From NCBI GenBank assembly GCA_900618425.1, contig UZAN01049150.1, positions 1-15,197 of the forward strand: 15,197 nt of DNA. Reading direction: 5' to 3'. Under the pieces are notes generated by a model. It had not been told where the DNA came from, made no database searches, and saw only the letters and a program-made list of their open reading frames with translations. Positions within the stretch are counted from its first letter, which is position 1. Each line of letters starts with the position of its first letter. Source of the DNA: Echinostoma caproni (Eukaryota > Platyhelminthes > Trematoda > Plagiorchiida > Echinostomatidae). The translations under genes and the position numbers were made by a program. Shown here piece after piece: positions 9,501 through 15,197 of the stretch.

Positions 9501-11238
9501 TCGCACTATCACTTCACATTCATACGATTACCTGCTCAAGTGGAGGAATCGCTAAACTGACACCACACCGTATCGCCTAACTCCATAATAACACCTCAAA
9601 AACAGATTATCTGCCAAGGTCGAAAACGGTCCAGCGTTGAAAGATAGATCGGGTGCATACAATGATATGTCTACAAGCTGTAATGGAATCCTAAGTAACC
9701 GGACGGAGTACATCCATTGTTGTTTCGTTTGCTACCAGGCGTGCTACAAGGAATGATAAGCCAACACAGCTGAAATAGACAGTTATGACTGGCATCTGTT
9801 TGTACTTATGTGCCTATAGACAACCGAGCTTTAAGGTTATTGCCTGTTTATTGAGATATTTGCTAGCGCTTATCGAGAGGTGCCGCAGTGCAGAGGTTGT
9901 CTTTATGTGTACTTTCATTTTCTTGTTGACTACTTTATTGAGGTTATATTTTCTTAGAGGTGTAACGTTTGCGATGTTTGGTTGTGATTCGGGAGGACTG
10001 CGATGTTGTCTATTTCTTGTTAAAATTTCTTGTTAAAATAATTTATTTATCAGTGTTAATCATAAAAAGGCTTGTATACCATATACTCATTACCGTGGTT
10101 TACGGTGATCAAAATAATTATTCGATCTCATGAGTAAAGATCGATGGTTGGATTGCTTTCAACGAATCACCATATTCCGACATCCATCCGTAGCACTTTA
10201 CGCACGCATGCTCCATATTAGTTCTCACCATCTTATACACCTTTGCATTCCAAAACTAGCTTCACTCTGAACAAAAGAAGGAAATACATCAATCATTTGG
10301 TTATTCTTAATCATTATTAGATCTGCAACTTCCCCCGTCTATTCTGTTATTCGTTTCTCTTTCAGCGGGTACAATGTATCCATTGGCCTATTCAGCTCGT
10401 TCTTTGGTTCTGTTTTACTGGTTTTTAATCGTTATTTGGCACGCAAGTTGGCAGGCGACAATGACAGCATTTTTCAGCAAACGAACCTTGGTTATACCGG
10501 TCCATACCGTTCGGGAAATAGCCAATCAAAACAAAATTCGACCAATTACGTTGAGTGGTTCGAGTGTCTTCGACTTTTTTAAAGTGAGTCTGAACAAATT
10601 TGGATTGCCTTCTTGGTTGCAGTCATGGCACGATTCAGGAAAATAATTCCTTTCGCTAACTCATGATCATGCTTTTACCATTCTTTTCTAAATGCGGTAG
10701 GTAAGGTATCGATTCTAATTTTGTGAAGTACATAATTGTATGAGTATTCTTGTATTTTTAATTTGATAAGTTCTGTGTTATCAGAGATTACATTGAGGTC
10801 CAATCGGCCACGTGACTCAATTAGGTGTTCAGAGTTTGTGCGTGTGTGCACGTGTCCGCGTATTGGAGAGAAGGCCGAGTTGTGTCCATGTCTGTGAGCC
10901 CAAAGAAGATGAACAGCTTGGATGAGGCGGTTCAAAGGTCTCATTTGGACTGCTTCACTTTTAGCTAATATGATCAATTTGCATTATTTTGACCAGCTCA
11001 GGGGACTGGCTTGCATATTATTATTGTTGTTATTATCTTTTACATACGGTTGTATTCAGGTTGCGTGCCAAACAAACCATGTTACAATAATCGTTATAAT
11101 AAAGAAAAAAGATTCGTGATTTGTTATTGGCGGTATACTGCAACGTTTCCTAGAACTAAGCCGGTGGACTTTCTCGTGGAGCAGTCGGCTATACAAAACA
11201 TGTGTTCAGTTATTCAGATCATAAACGCTGCGGACCAG
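3474..11238 (+). CDS. Ionotropic glutamate receptor subunit, multi-exon core (S1, M1, pore, M3, S2)
   Basis: Six exons joined at 3583/5358, 5448/5693, 6029/10366, 10583/10825 and 10937/11154 keep one reading frame through every junction. Together they give about 317 residues in the canonical iGluR order: S1 lobe, M1, re-entrant pore loop, M3, S2 lobe. Such receptors form tetrameric, ligand-gated cation channels in the plasma membrane, usually at synapses. Expected ligand contacts are present: Tyr in DGQYG, Thr and Arg in LTITSER, Gly-Ser-Ser in S2, and Glu in FLVEQS. The gate motif of M3 and the pore loop are divergent. The amino-terminal domain is only partly seen upstream (1441-2833). The last part of S2 and the M4 helix were not found. 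Whether it belongs to the AMPA, kainate, NMDA or a flatworm-specific class cannot be decided by eye. Confidence 0.88.
3584..5357 (+). other. Intron within S1 (about 1.8 kb)
   Basis: The intron opens with GTAAGT and closes with TTCTTTCTGTTGTAG. Two minus-strand open frames inside it (4022-4318 and 4585-4896) show no known motif. The stretch 4320-4620 is GC-richer than its surroundings and may be a repeat relic, but I could not match it to a tRNA-derived SINE. A short (GAAA)-type run lies near 4957-4970. Confidence 0.7.
5358..5448 (+). CDS. iGluR exon: S1 ligand-binding segment
   Basis: The peptide runs YELYLPPDGQYGVIGPDG and NWTGLIGELQKG. It corresponds to the very conserved S1 stretch 'Y....v.DGkYG....dg.WnGmvGEL..g'. 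The Tyr in DGQYG aligns with the aromatic residue that caps the bound ligand (Tyr450 of GluA2). NWT is a potential N-glycosylation site. The exon follows a strong polypyrimidine acceptor (TTCTGTTGTAG) and ends at a consensus donor GGT|GTAAGT in phase 0. The junction with the previous exon rebuilds Arg then Tyr, giving an uninterrupted NFRYELY sequence. Confidence 0.92.
5693..6029 (+). CDS. iGluR exon: end of S1, helix M1 and start of pore loop
   Basis: The exon encodes 112 complete residues. Residues 1-20 (NIDMAVAILTITSERTAVVD) match the S1 block 'aDlAvapLTIT..Re.viDF'. Arg15 aligns with the arginine that binds the ligand alpha-carboxylate (Arg485 of GluA2) and Thr10 with Thr480; the usual Pro478 position is Ile. 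M1 spans about residues 54-72 (TWILTCFCILVTGVVIYLL), followed by HFSPFSAW, the usual 'rfsPyew' exit. The final part, ENMWCTLRCMVLQ, is the pore helix, with Gln112 at the Q/R-site position. Splice sites are strong: CCCTTTTTTAG at 5692 and C|GTGAGT at 6030, ending one base into a codon. An ambiguous base (N at 5943) leaves residue 84 unresolved. The preceding intron (5449-5692) is 244 bases. Confidence 0.95.
6030..10365 (+). other. Large intron inside the pore loop (about 4.3 kb)
   Basis: The intron begins GTGAGT and ends TCGTTTCTCTTTCAG. It is mostly AT-rich and holds no gene I can support. Open frames at 6971-7165, 8456-8644, 9251-9466 and 9785-10036 (plus) and 7683-7892 (minus) are short and motif-free. 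The 7600-7900 stretch is GC-richer and may be an old repeat. A short run of CT dinucleotides lies near 6495. A minus-strand coding-like fragment at 8946-9096 is listed separately. Confidence 0.8.
8946..9096 (-). pseudogene. Unidentified coding-like fragment, minus strand
   Basis: Read on the minus strand, this stretch gives EFSVGAAALEL, one in-frame TAG, then a run containing NMELEYIEKVVHLMRKHF and DDEDNMVDLAIHAPVD before a TGA. The helical, charge-patterned composition looks more protein-like than the neighbouring intron. I do not recognise it. It could be a remnant of a processed pseudogene or of a transposon protein, or it could be chance. Confidence 0.2.
10366..10583 (+). CDS. iGluR exon: pore-loop exit, helix M3 and start of S2
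   Basis: After PGTMYPLAYSAR, which corresponds to the pore-loop exit '.G.....PRslS.R', comes M3: SLVLFYWFLIVIWHASWQAT, then MTAFFSKRTL. M3 aligns with '..vWWFFtLIi.sSYTANLAAFLT.eR'. The normally near-invariant SYTANLAAF reads SWQATMTAF; the alanine at the Lurcher position (eighth of nine) is kept. S2 begins with PVHTVREIA and continues to ITLSGSSVFDFFK, which fits 'i.s.edLa.q..i.yGt..gGSt..fF'; Gly-Ser-Ser aligns with the ligand-contacting Gly-Ser-Thr. The acceptor CTCTTTCAG is strong; the first two bases complete a Pro codon with the C from the previous exon. The donor AAA|GTGAGT is at 10584, phase 0. Confidence 0.92.
10825..10937 (+). CDS. iGluR exon: middle of S2 (divergent)
   Basis: This exon was placed by phase and length. 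After an acceptor ACTCAATTAG at 10824 (phase 0, as required), 37 codons run open and include AYWREGRVVSMSVSP and NSLDEAVQ. This fits the S2 segment '..mW.ym....svfv....eGv.rV', and the residue count from FFK to FLVEQ differs from GluA2 by only about two. The first ten residues are poorly conserved and cysteine-containing. The donor is CAAAG|GTCTCA, GT-compliant but weak beyond +2. The two trailing bases join the first base of the next exon to give Arg. Introns on both sides are short (241 and 216 bases). Confidence is moderate because similarity is thin. Confidence 0.6.
11154..11238 (+). CDS. iGluR exon: S2 segment with ligand-binding glutamate
   Basis: The exon reads TKPVDFLVEQSAIQNMCSVI and then QIINAADQ. 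It matches '...yafllEst.neyi....C.l..vg..l.s' of S2. Glu in FLVEQS aligns with the glutamate that binds the ligand amino group (Glu705 of GluA2), and the Cys aligns with the conserved S2 cysteine that usually pairs with one near the S2 end. The acceptor is TTTCCTAG at 11153, and the donor is CAG|GTAAAA at 11239, phase 0. The next expected block, 'GYGIAlpkgspl', does not follow directly. Confidence 0.75.
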
Positions 11239-11268
11239 GTAAAACATTCAATATGTCTTATAACTTTC

Positions 11269-11300
11269 AAGCTCAATCAAGCTGAATCAAGCTCAGTCTA
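11269..11300 (+). repeat. Three-copy 10-base tandem repeat
   Basis: GCTCAATCAA, GCTGAATCAA and GCTCAGTCTA follow one another from 11271 to 11300, decaying toward the last copy. It lies about 30 bases inside the intron after the last confident receptor exon. Confidence 0.6.
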
Positions 11301-11398
11301 AACGGTGATCACTGCCACAACCCGGAAGATCTGACTGTGGTTCCTACACCACTTGTTGGTTGAATTGGAATCGTGGTTTCGGGCTACTGCCCTAAAAG

Positions 11399-11471
11399 AG
11401 CTGCCAGTTGTTGTATGCCATAGAAGCAAATACATGGAAAAGCGGTGAATTAAGTAGTTATTCTATTTCCG
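11399..11471 (+). CDS. Tentative iGluR exon near the end of S2
   Basis: A phase-compatible acceptor (CCCTAAAAG at 11398) and a consensus donor G|GTATGT at 11472 frame a short open stretch reading LLYAIEANTWKSGELSSYS. This recalls the end of S2, '..l..aIn.ail.l.e.G.l..l'. Immediately upstream in the same frame is GFGLLP, like the 'GYGIALP' that normally precedes it, but a TAA at 11393-11395 separates the two. Either the exon starts after the TAA and lacks that block, or the region is a broken exon, or the resemblance is chance. Nothing resembling the terminal WW or helix M4 was found later. Confidence 0.22.
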
Positions 11472-11985
11472 GTATGTAAATATAAATGTAACCGTAACCG
11501 TTCTGTAGGACGACTAGCTAGCAGCGCGTCGATACGCCGGCAGGCATGCAGGTCAAACTGGCGTGTACTGGAGTACCGTGACACAGGAAATGTACTGGTG
11601 TTATAATTCCAGAAGGTGGTGCTGGTCGAGGATAATCGTTTATAGAAGATTGCAGATGTGAATTTTTTTAATTTGGCATACCTAACACAGAAATCTCATC
11701 AGAAACATACCATCAAGTTTCCTGGCAGCACAACGGGTAATGAATGTAGCAATAGACAGTTATTCTTTGAGACCCAGCGAGTTGCCCTCGGTGATCGTTG
11801 ATCGTTGAAGTTAATCACCAACTATGCTTCCTACTACTCACAAGTGAGTAGTATCTCACAACACTGATAGATGCTGAAGAAAATTTGCATTAAGGCAACA
11901 AAGACCAGCGAGCGTAATAATGTGCAAAACGGTCGGAAGCAAAAAGTGAAAGCCCCGGTGCGGAAGGATGCAGTCGTTTGCTATC
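11472..11985 (+). other. Non-coding interval, intron or intergenic
   Basis: No recognisable coding sequence was found. It contains a short perfect inverted repeat (listed separately) and, at its end, lysine-rich and arginine-rich codons leading into the zinc-knuckle remnant. If the receptor gene continues downstream, this and the retroelement remnants lie within an intron. Confidence 0.4.
11832..11853. repeat. Perfect inverted repeat, 10-base arms
   Basis: TACTACTCAC, then AA, then GTGAGTAGTA: the arms are exact reverse complements with a 2-base centre. A loop of two bases is too tight for a stable hairpin, so it is a near-palindrome rather than a clear RNA structure. No function can be read from it. 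Confidence 0.85.
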
Positions 11986-12052
11986 GTGCAAAACAAATGT
12001 CACTGTGTGTTGGTACTGGGGCAAAAATGCGAACATACGAGTAGACTGTAGA
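11930..12052 (+). pseudogene. Broken retrotransposon gag zinc knuckle
   Basis: At 12008-12049 the frame reads CWYWGKNANIRVDC. Its spacing equals the retroviral-type nucleocapsid zinc knuckle C-x2-C-x4-H-x4-C, but the second Cys is Trp and the His is Asn, each explicable by one or two base changes. A glycine and a lysine follow the second position, as in many functional knuckles. Upstream, a Lys-rich and Arg-rich stretch and a VCYR sequence in another frame suggest a further degraded knuckle or a frameshift. The knuckle binds element RNA in an intact Gag; this copy lacks the zinc ligands and cannot be functional. It probably comes from an LTR retrotransposon. Confidence 0.45.
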
Positions 12053-12212
12053 GGAAAAGTGATTTCCGGCAAATGTCTGTTATTTTCCGGGTTTCACCGT
12101 ACAATCAGTCACACTACACACGTAACAATCCCTTAACAGTCATTTTTACGAATGTACCCGAACCAATTACACAAACCTTGATTGAGCTTCAAGTGAGAGT
12201 CTAAACACTGGG

Positions 12213-12533
12213 ATGAGTTGTGTCCAGATAAATATCAAAGGTCAACCTATGTACCTAACGCGCCTTGTAAGTCAGCTTTTCTTTTCCCACACTGAGGACC
12301 CCAGATTGCTCTGGGCTTCCTTGAAAAGCAAAAAATACATGGAAATCATTCCTCTCACTAGTTACTTTTTGAGGAATAGTCCATCTAAGATCAGAATCCT
12401 GCCTAACAGACCATGGACGGAGGACATGAATCATAGGGCTAATCCAAGGAGTGCGCGGGAAGCCGAAAATAAATGGGTTATCTTCATGCATGGAGTCCCA
12501 CAGCTAAACTTTGTGAAGGAATCCGAAAGTTAA
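12213..12533 (+). pseudogene. Possible LTR-retrotransposon pol remnant (retropepsin-like start)
   Basis: The 106-codon open frame begins CVQINIKGQPMYLTRL and continues VSQLFFSHTED and ASLKSK. This loosely recalls an LTR-retrotransposon aspartic protease, where 'v.ING.....LDTGS..TlIS...w' is followed by 'a.lk.k'. The catalytic Asp-Thr-Gly is not present in this frame. The position, about 220 bases after a gag zinc knuckle on the same strand, is where a protease would sit. The rest of the frame has no recognisable reverse transcriptase motif. The assignment is weak and rests mostly on context. Confidence 0.22.
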
Positions 12534-12707
12534 TAGAACGACTGCAAGGAGTGGCATTTTATATAGGGTTTATTCGAATATCACAATGTAGTTAGCACGT
12601 CAATCACTCGGCTTCCTTGTCCACCGGACTACCATGGGAGTGGTCTAAGGATGATGAAAGTTGGTCTTGGTACTCCAAAAGTCTTGGTAGGCAAGAAAGA
12701 AACGAGG

Positions 12708-12920
12708 TCTACCAGAACTGTGCCTAAGACCACTGCTATTTCCTAAATACCCAGGCAGTTCACAGTTGGAAGACATTATCTGCACACAACCATCGGATGA
12801 CCCCTTCAATGCGATGAAATCAACCAGCGACTTCGGCTCCTGACACATTTTGGTGTAGGGTGAAAAAATCCAAATACAACGTATGCTTGAGTGGCATAGT
12901 TTATCGTCCCACATCATCCC
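12708..12920 (+). pseudogene. Gag capsid-like fragment of an LTR retrotransposon
   Basis: The plus frame reads SSQLEDIICTQPSDDPFNAM, then KSTSDFGS, a stop, another stop, and IQRMLEWHSLSS. This follows a gag segment seen in Ty3/gypsy-type elements, 'EvrDli..PP..nPYd.LK..li.R...se...lQ.ll'. Two in-frame stops (near 12838 and 12856) break it. It lies just upstream of the LINE. A capsid segment downstream of a knuckle and protease-like stretch is the reverse of the order within one element, so it is probably from a separate insertion. The minus-strand open frame across the same bases is a shadow. Confidence 0.35.
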
Positions 12921-13017
12921 CGAAGACAGTTACTGAGACTTTTGCTTACTATATCACACATTCTTACATACAAATTTGTTCATGTTCTCTTAAAGAGTGA
13001 GTTCACTTGTCCTAAAC

Positions 13018-13250
13018 TCAATAAATCAACGACCGTCGGTCCAGTATTCGAACAACGGTTTTAAAACGGTTGGTTGACTTGCATTCTTTGTACAACTATT
13101 TGAAGGATTCCACCGGGTTTGGAAACCTGCAGTCAACATCAATAGTGGATTTGATGTTGACAAGCAAATAACTGATGGTAGGACCCATCAATGTGAACCT
13201 CCTTTGGGCTAAAGGGTCATGCAGTACTTGCATTCATGTATACTTGTTAC
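13018..13250 (+). pseudogene. LINE endonuclease C-terminal remnant
   Basis: In one frame from 13088 the sequence reads LYNYLKDSTGFGNLQ, then SIVDLMLTSK, then a TAA at 13169. This matches the end of LINE apurinic-type endonucleases: 'L.Q.v...TR....Q.S.lDLvlT'. The following INVNLLWAKGS occupies the place of '...PLG.SDH', but the catalytic His and the SDH are not preserved. Upstream, EQRF and a frameshift join it to a STTVGPVF stretch that may be the decayed 'GDFN' region. The intact enzyme nicks target DNA for insertion. Confidence 0.6.
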
Positions 13251-13339
13251 ACTTTCGTTCAATTTCTCCAAACTGCAAGCAAAGTTCTAGATTATACATA
13301 GTTGGATAACGTGGCGTGCTCTATTCAGTGGCTTTCCTA

Positions 13340-13810
13340 TGATGAAGAATAAAGGCCATTGGTCTCCTGGCAGAGAATTATCCACAGTTTTACAAACGTG
13401 CTAACATCGGTCGCCAAATCCAGCATCCAAAATTCACCTATTCGAAATCGCTGGAGTAAATGGATATATCTGAGGGATCTATTTTCGGGAGATCATAGAA
13501 GTCTTCCGGTTGTCGTCGATGAAATAATCATCGTATGCTGAGAAACCACTGCATCTGGCTGATTCGTGAGGATAAGCTGATCTACGCAGAGGGCTAAAAC
13601 AGAAATTCACCTCTAACCCTAATTTATTGAATAATTACGTTAACTCAATTCGGAAGATTATGTTTGGTATACCGTTACTAAGCTGCGCTGGAAGAGTTGC
13701 AGCCAATCCAACGGAAGTATGTGAAATGCTGCAAACTCCGTATTCCAAAGATTTGCTGCACATCTACAGTTCCCTCAACGGTTGCATCATTGTCTATATC
13801 TTTCGCTGAA
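13340..13810 (+). pseudogene. LINE linker between endonuclease and reverse transcriptase
   Basis: The first part (13350-13463) reads SWQRIIHSFTNVLTSVA and then PIRNRWSKW, matching the 'W..l...l...........P.W' block that follows the endonuclease. The second part (13609-13740) reads NPNLLNNYVNSIRK, then GIPLL, then GRVAANPTEVCEMLQTPYS. This is the typical pre-RT segment 'nPk.fw.Yv.s.......ipLl...g.v...p.e.ce.ln..fs.vf'. The second part is open from 13627 to 13806. The two parts are in different frames or separated by stops, and the charged middle section is degraded. Confidence 0.75.
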
Positions 13811-14010
13811 TAAGGTTACATTTCTTGCTGGAAACATCAAAGTAAACTAATGGCTTTTGCAAAATATATTCAAACCCAAATGCCGACAGTATACAAGCGA
13901 AATCCCTTAGCTTTTTGGCTAATCACAAATACGAACCATTAGACGTTAAATTTCAACGAATTTTTGACCAAACAATACTATCACAATCTGGGAAACAATG
14001 AGGTATTTCA

Positions 14011-14520
14011 CCCATACACAAAGGTGTTTGTCGTAGTGACCCTGATAACTACCGACATACAACTCTACTAATAGTCTTATCGAAAGTCGTGGAGTCAATT
14101 GTGAGATGTTCCCTGACGGCGCACTTAGACATATACATTATTTCGACATCTCAACATGCGTTTCAGGTAAGAGCGATCCTTTTCCACCAGCTTGCTTCTT
14201 GTTCGAGACGAATGAACCAGAAAAGTCGACGAAGGAGATGTGTTGGATGCACTTTATCTAATTCTCTCGATCGGATAAATCATCAAATATTGTTACAGAA
14301 GATCCACAATGACGGTATTGGAGATTTCGTGTTTGATTCGATTAGAGCATTTCATCGACGATAGACCTTATCAATTCGTGTTTCTGATTCCCTATCCAGT
14401 TCTATTAACGTTAACCGCGGTGTTCCACAAGGGTCTGTACTCAGTCCCCGATTTTTCCTCGCATTTAGAAGTGTCCTAGAGCCAAAAACATCGCTGGTAA
14501 TAGACGATTCCAAAATCTAG
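14011..14520 (+). pseudogene. LINE reverse transcriptase domain, interrupted by stops
   Basis: A single frame of 170 codons, with only two stops (TAG at 14362 and TAG at 14518), carries the RT blocks in order: PIHKG, SDPDNYR, LLIVLSKVVESIV, SQHAFQ, LSNSLDRINHQILLQKIHN, GIGDFVFDSIRAF, SLSSSINVNRGVPQGSVLSP and SLVIDDSKI. DPDNYR and GVPQGS are diagnostic of non-LTR RT. The catalytic box, usually F/YADD, reads VIDD, so the two aspartates remain but the preceding residues changed. The usual 'dfskAFDrv.h' block has become LSNSLDRINH, where one catalytic Asp can still be aligned. The domain is clearly inactive. Confidence 0.85.
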
Positions 14521-14599
14521 AATTCAGTCACTGACTGCGACGGTTCGTTATCACTTTAAGGAACAATAATGCAAATTGTCAATGGTCTACGGAGAATCA

Positions 14600-14780
14600 C
14601 ATTGAATTGAATGTTTATAAATGTAAAGTCTTCTCCCTACGACACAGGAATGGATTCTCGTATTTCCTCGGAAATAACTAGCTGCCAACTACCTCAAGTG
14701 AGAAGGAATTTGGTGTAATGGTTCAAGATGACTTGGACTGCTTGTGTGAAGTGGGTACGGAAATCACGCAGCATGTGTGA
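14600..14780 (+). pseudogene. LINE thumb-region remnant
   Basis: Shifted in frame from the RT domain, the sequence reads ENHIELNVYKCKVFSL, then YFLGNN, a stop, and EKEFGVMVQDDLDCL. This matches '..w.l.LN..KC....' and the 'eKdLGV.v..dL.' motif found after the RT catalytic box in CR1/Jockey-type elements. A further frameshift (RTRRNAI-like codons near 14785-14805) precedes loss of similarity. Confidence 0.7.
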
Positions 14781-14815
14781 AGACCCGCAGGAACGCTATA
14801 AAATGATAACAATAG

Positions 14816-15197
14816 ACACTGGTTACCACCGACACTGGATCGCACTTCTCACTGTCAGACACGCCCACACAGGGAGAACACGACTGTTGCGCATGAACGT
14901 ATATTGACGCACGGAACGTAGAGTGTATAAGGTTGGAATCGATTATGAGTTTTCATCTATTTCCTGACTCTTTTGATTGTTCGTTGTGAGTGTTCACTGT
15001 ATTCAATCATTGTGCGCTTGAATTGGACAGGGAATGCAAGACAATTATTAGTACTGAACACATGTCCAACCATTTCAGTTTCAGTATTGTTACACTTGGT
15101 TAATTACTCCAGGGCTGCTGTGAGGTGTCGGCTTGCTCAGGCGAGTCTTTGGTCGAATAGGATCAGTGTTGTTCCAACGTTTGCTATCAGTGGGCAT
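14816..15197. other. Unassigned sequence at the window end
   Basis: No coding similarity is visible after the LINE thumb region. It could be the degraded 3' part of the LINE, another repeat or plain intronic sequence. The missing M4 exon of the receptor was not seen here. Confidence 0.4.

Larger units (their letters stand above)
13018..14815 (+). mobile_element. Degenerate CR1/Jockey-like LINE (non-LTR retrotransposon), ORF2 part
   Basis: Four blocks in the expected order mark an ORF2: the end of an APE-type endonuclease (about 13018-13250), a post-endonuclease linker (13350-13800), a reverse transcriptase (14011-14520) and the start of the thumb (14600-14760). Stops and frameshifts occur throughout, so the copy is dead. 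The 5' part of the endonuclease and the 3' end of the element were not found; the front may have been lost by 5' truncation, the usual fate of LINE copies. The linker and RT signatures resemble CR1-like elements common in trematodes; the clade call is by eye and uncertain. Downstream of the last confident receptor exon, it may lie in a 3' intron of that gene or beyond it. Confidence 0.85.

Noticed and set aside
9785..10036. Hydrophobic plus-strand open frame that might be a missed transmembrane exon
   Set aside because: It does not match M1, M3 or M4, is not needed for the frame between 6029 and 10366, and has no fitting splice phases.
10675..10977. Minus-strand open frame of 100 codons
   Set aside because: It is antisense to the S2 exon at 10825-10937 and shows no motif of its own.
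12645..12917. Minus-strand open frame of 90 codons with several Cys and His
   Set aside because: The residues do not form a spaced zinc-binding motif, and the plus strand reads as a gag fragment instead.

Overview
The window reads as nuclear DNA of an intron-rich, AT-rich invertebrate, most likely a parasitic flatworm of the trematode type. The grounds are a neuronal-type receptor gene split into short exons by introns of about 0.2 to 4.3 kb, long AT-rich non-coding stretches, no bacterial-style gene packing, and decayed retrotransposons of the kinds common in trematode genomes. The species call is an inference. One ambiguous base at 5943 fits a draft assembly.

One gene dominates: a plus-strand ionotropic glutamate receptor (iGluR) subunit whose exons run from about 1.4 kb to at least 11.2 kb. 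Six exons join in consistent reading phase: 3474-3583, 5358-5448, 5693-6029, 10366-10583, 10825-10937 and 11154-11238. In order they encode the first half of the ligand-binding domain (S1), transmembrane helix M1, the pore loop, helix M3 and most of the second half of the ligand-binding domain (S2). Upstream, 1441-1788 and 2675-2833 look like parts of the amino-terminal domain, and 2001-2136 is a weaker candidate. The start codon, signal peptide, parts of the amino-terminal domain, the last S2 segment and M4 were not found. They may lie outside the window or be too divergent to see.

The receptor is unusual. The residues that grip an amino-acid ligand are largely kept (the S1 arginine, Gly-Ser in S2, the S2 glutamate), but the nearly invariant M3 gate motif SYTANLAAF reads SWQATMTAF, and the pore loop is about one residue short.

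From 11.9 kb onward the window is a graveyard of retroelements, all on the plus strand: a broken gag zinc knuckle (about 12.0 kb), a doubtful retropepsin-like stretch (12.2-12.5 kb), a gag capsid-like fragment (about 12.7-12.9 kb), and a longer CR1/Jockey-like LINE (about 13.0-14.8 kb). The LINE keeps the end of an endonuclease, a linker, a reverse transcriptase and the start of a thumb, in that order, with stops and frameshifts. The rest (1-1440, the large introns, and the ends) holds no gene I can support. I see no CRISPR array, operon, rRNA or tRNA.
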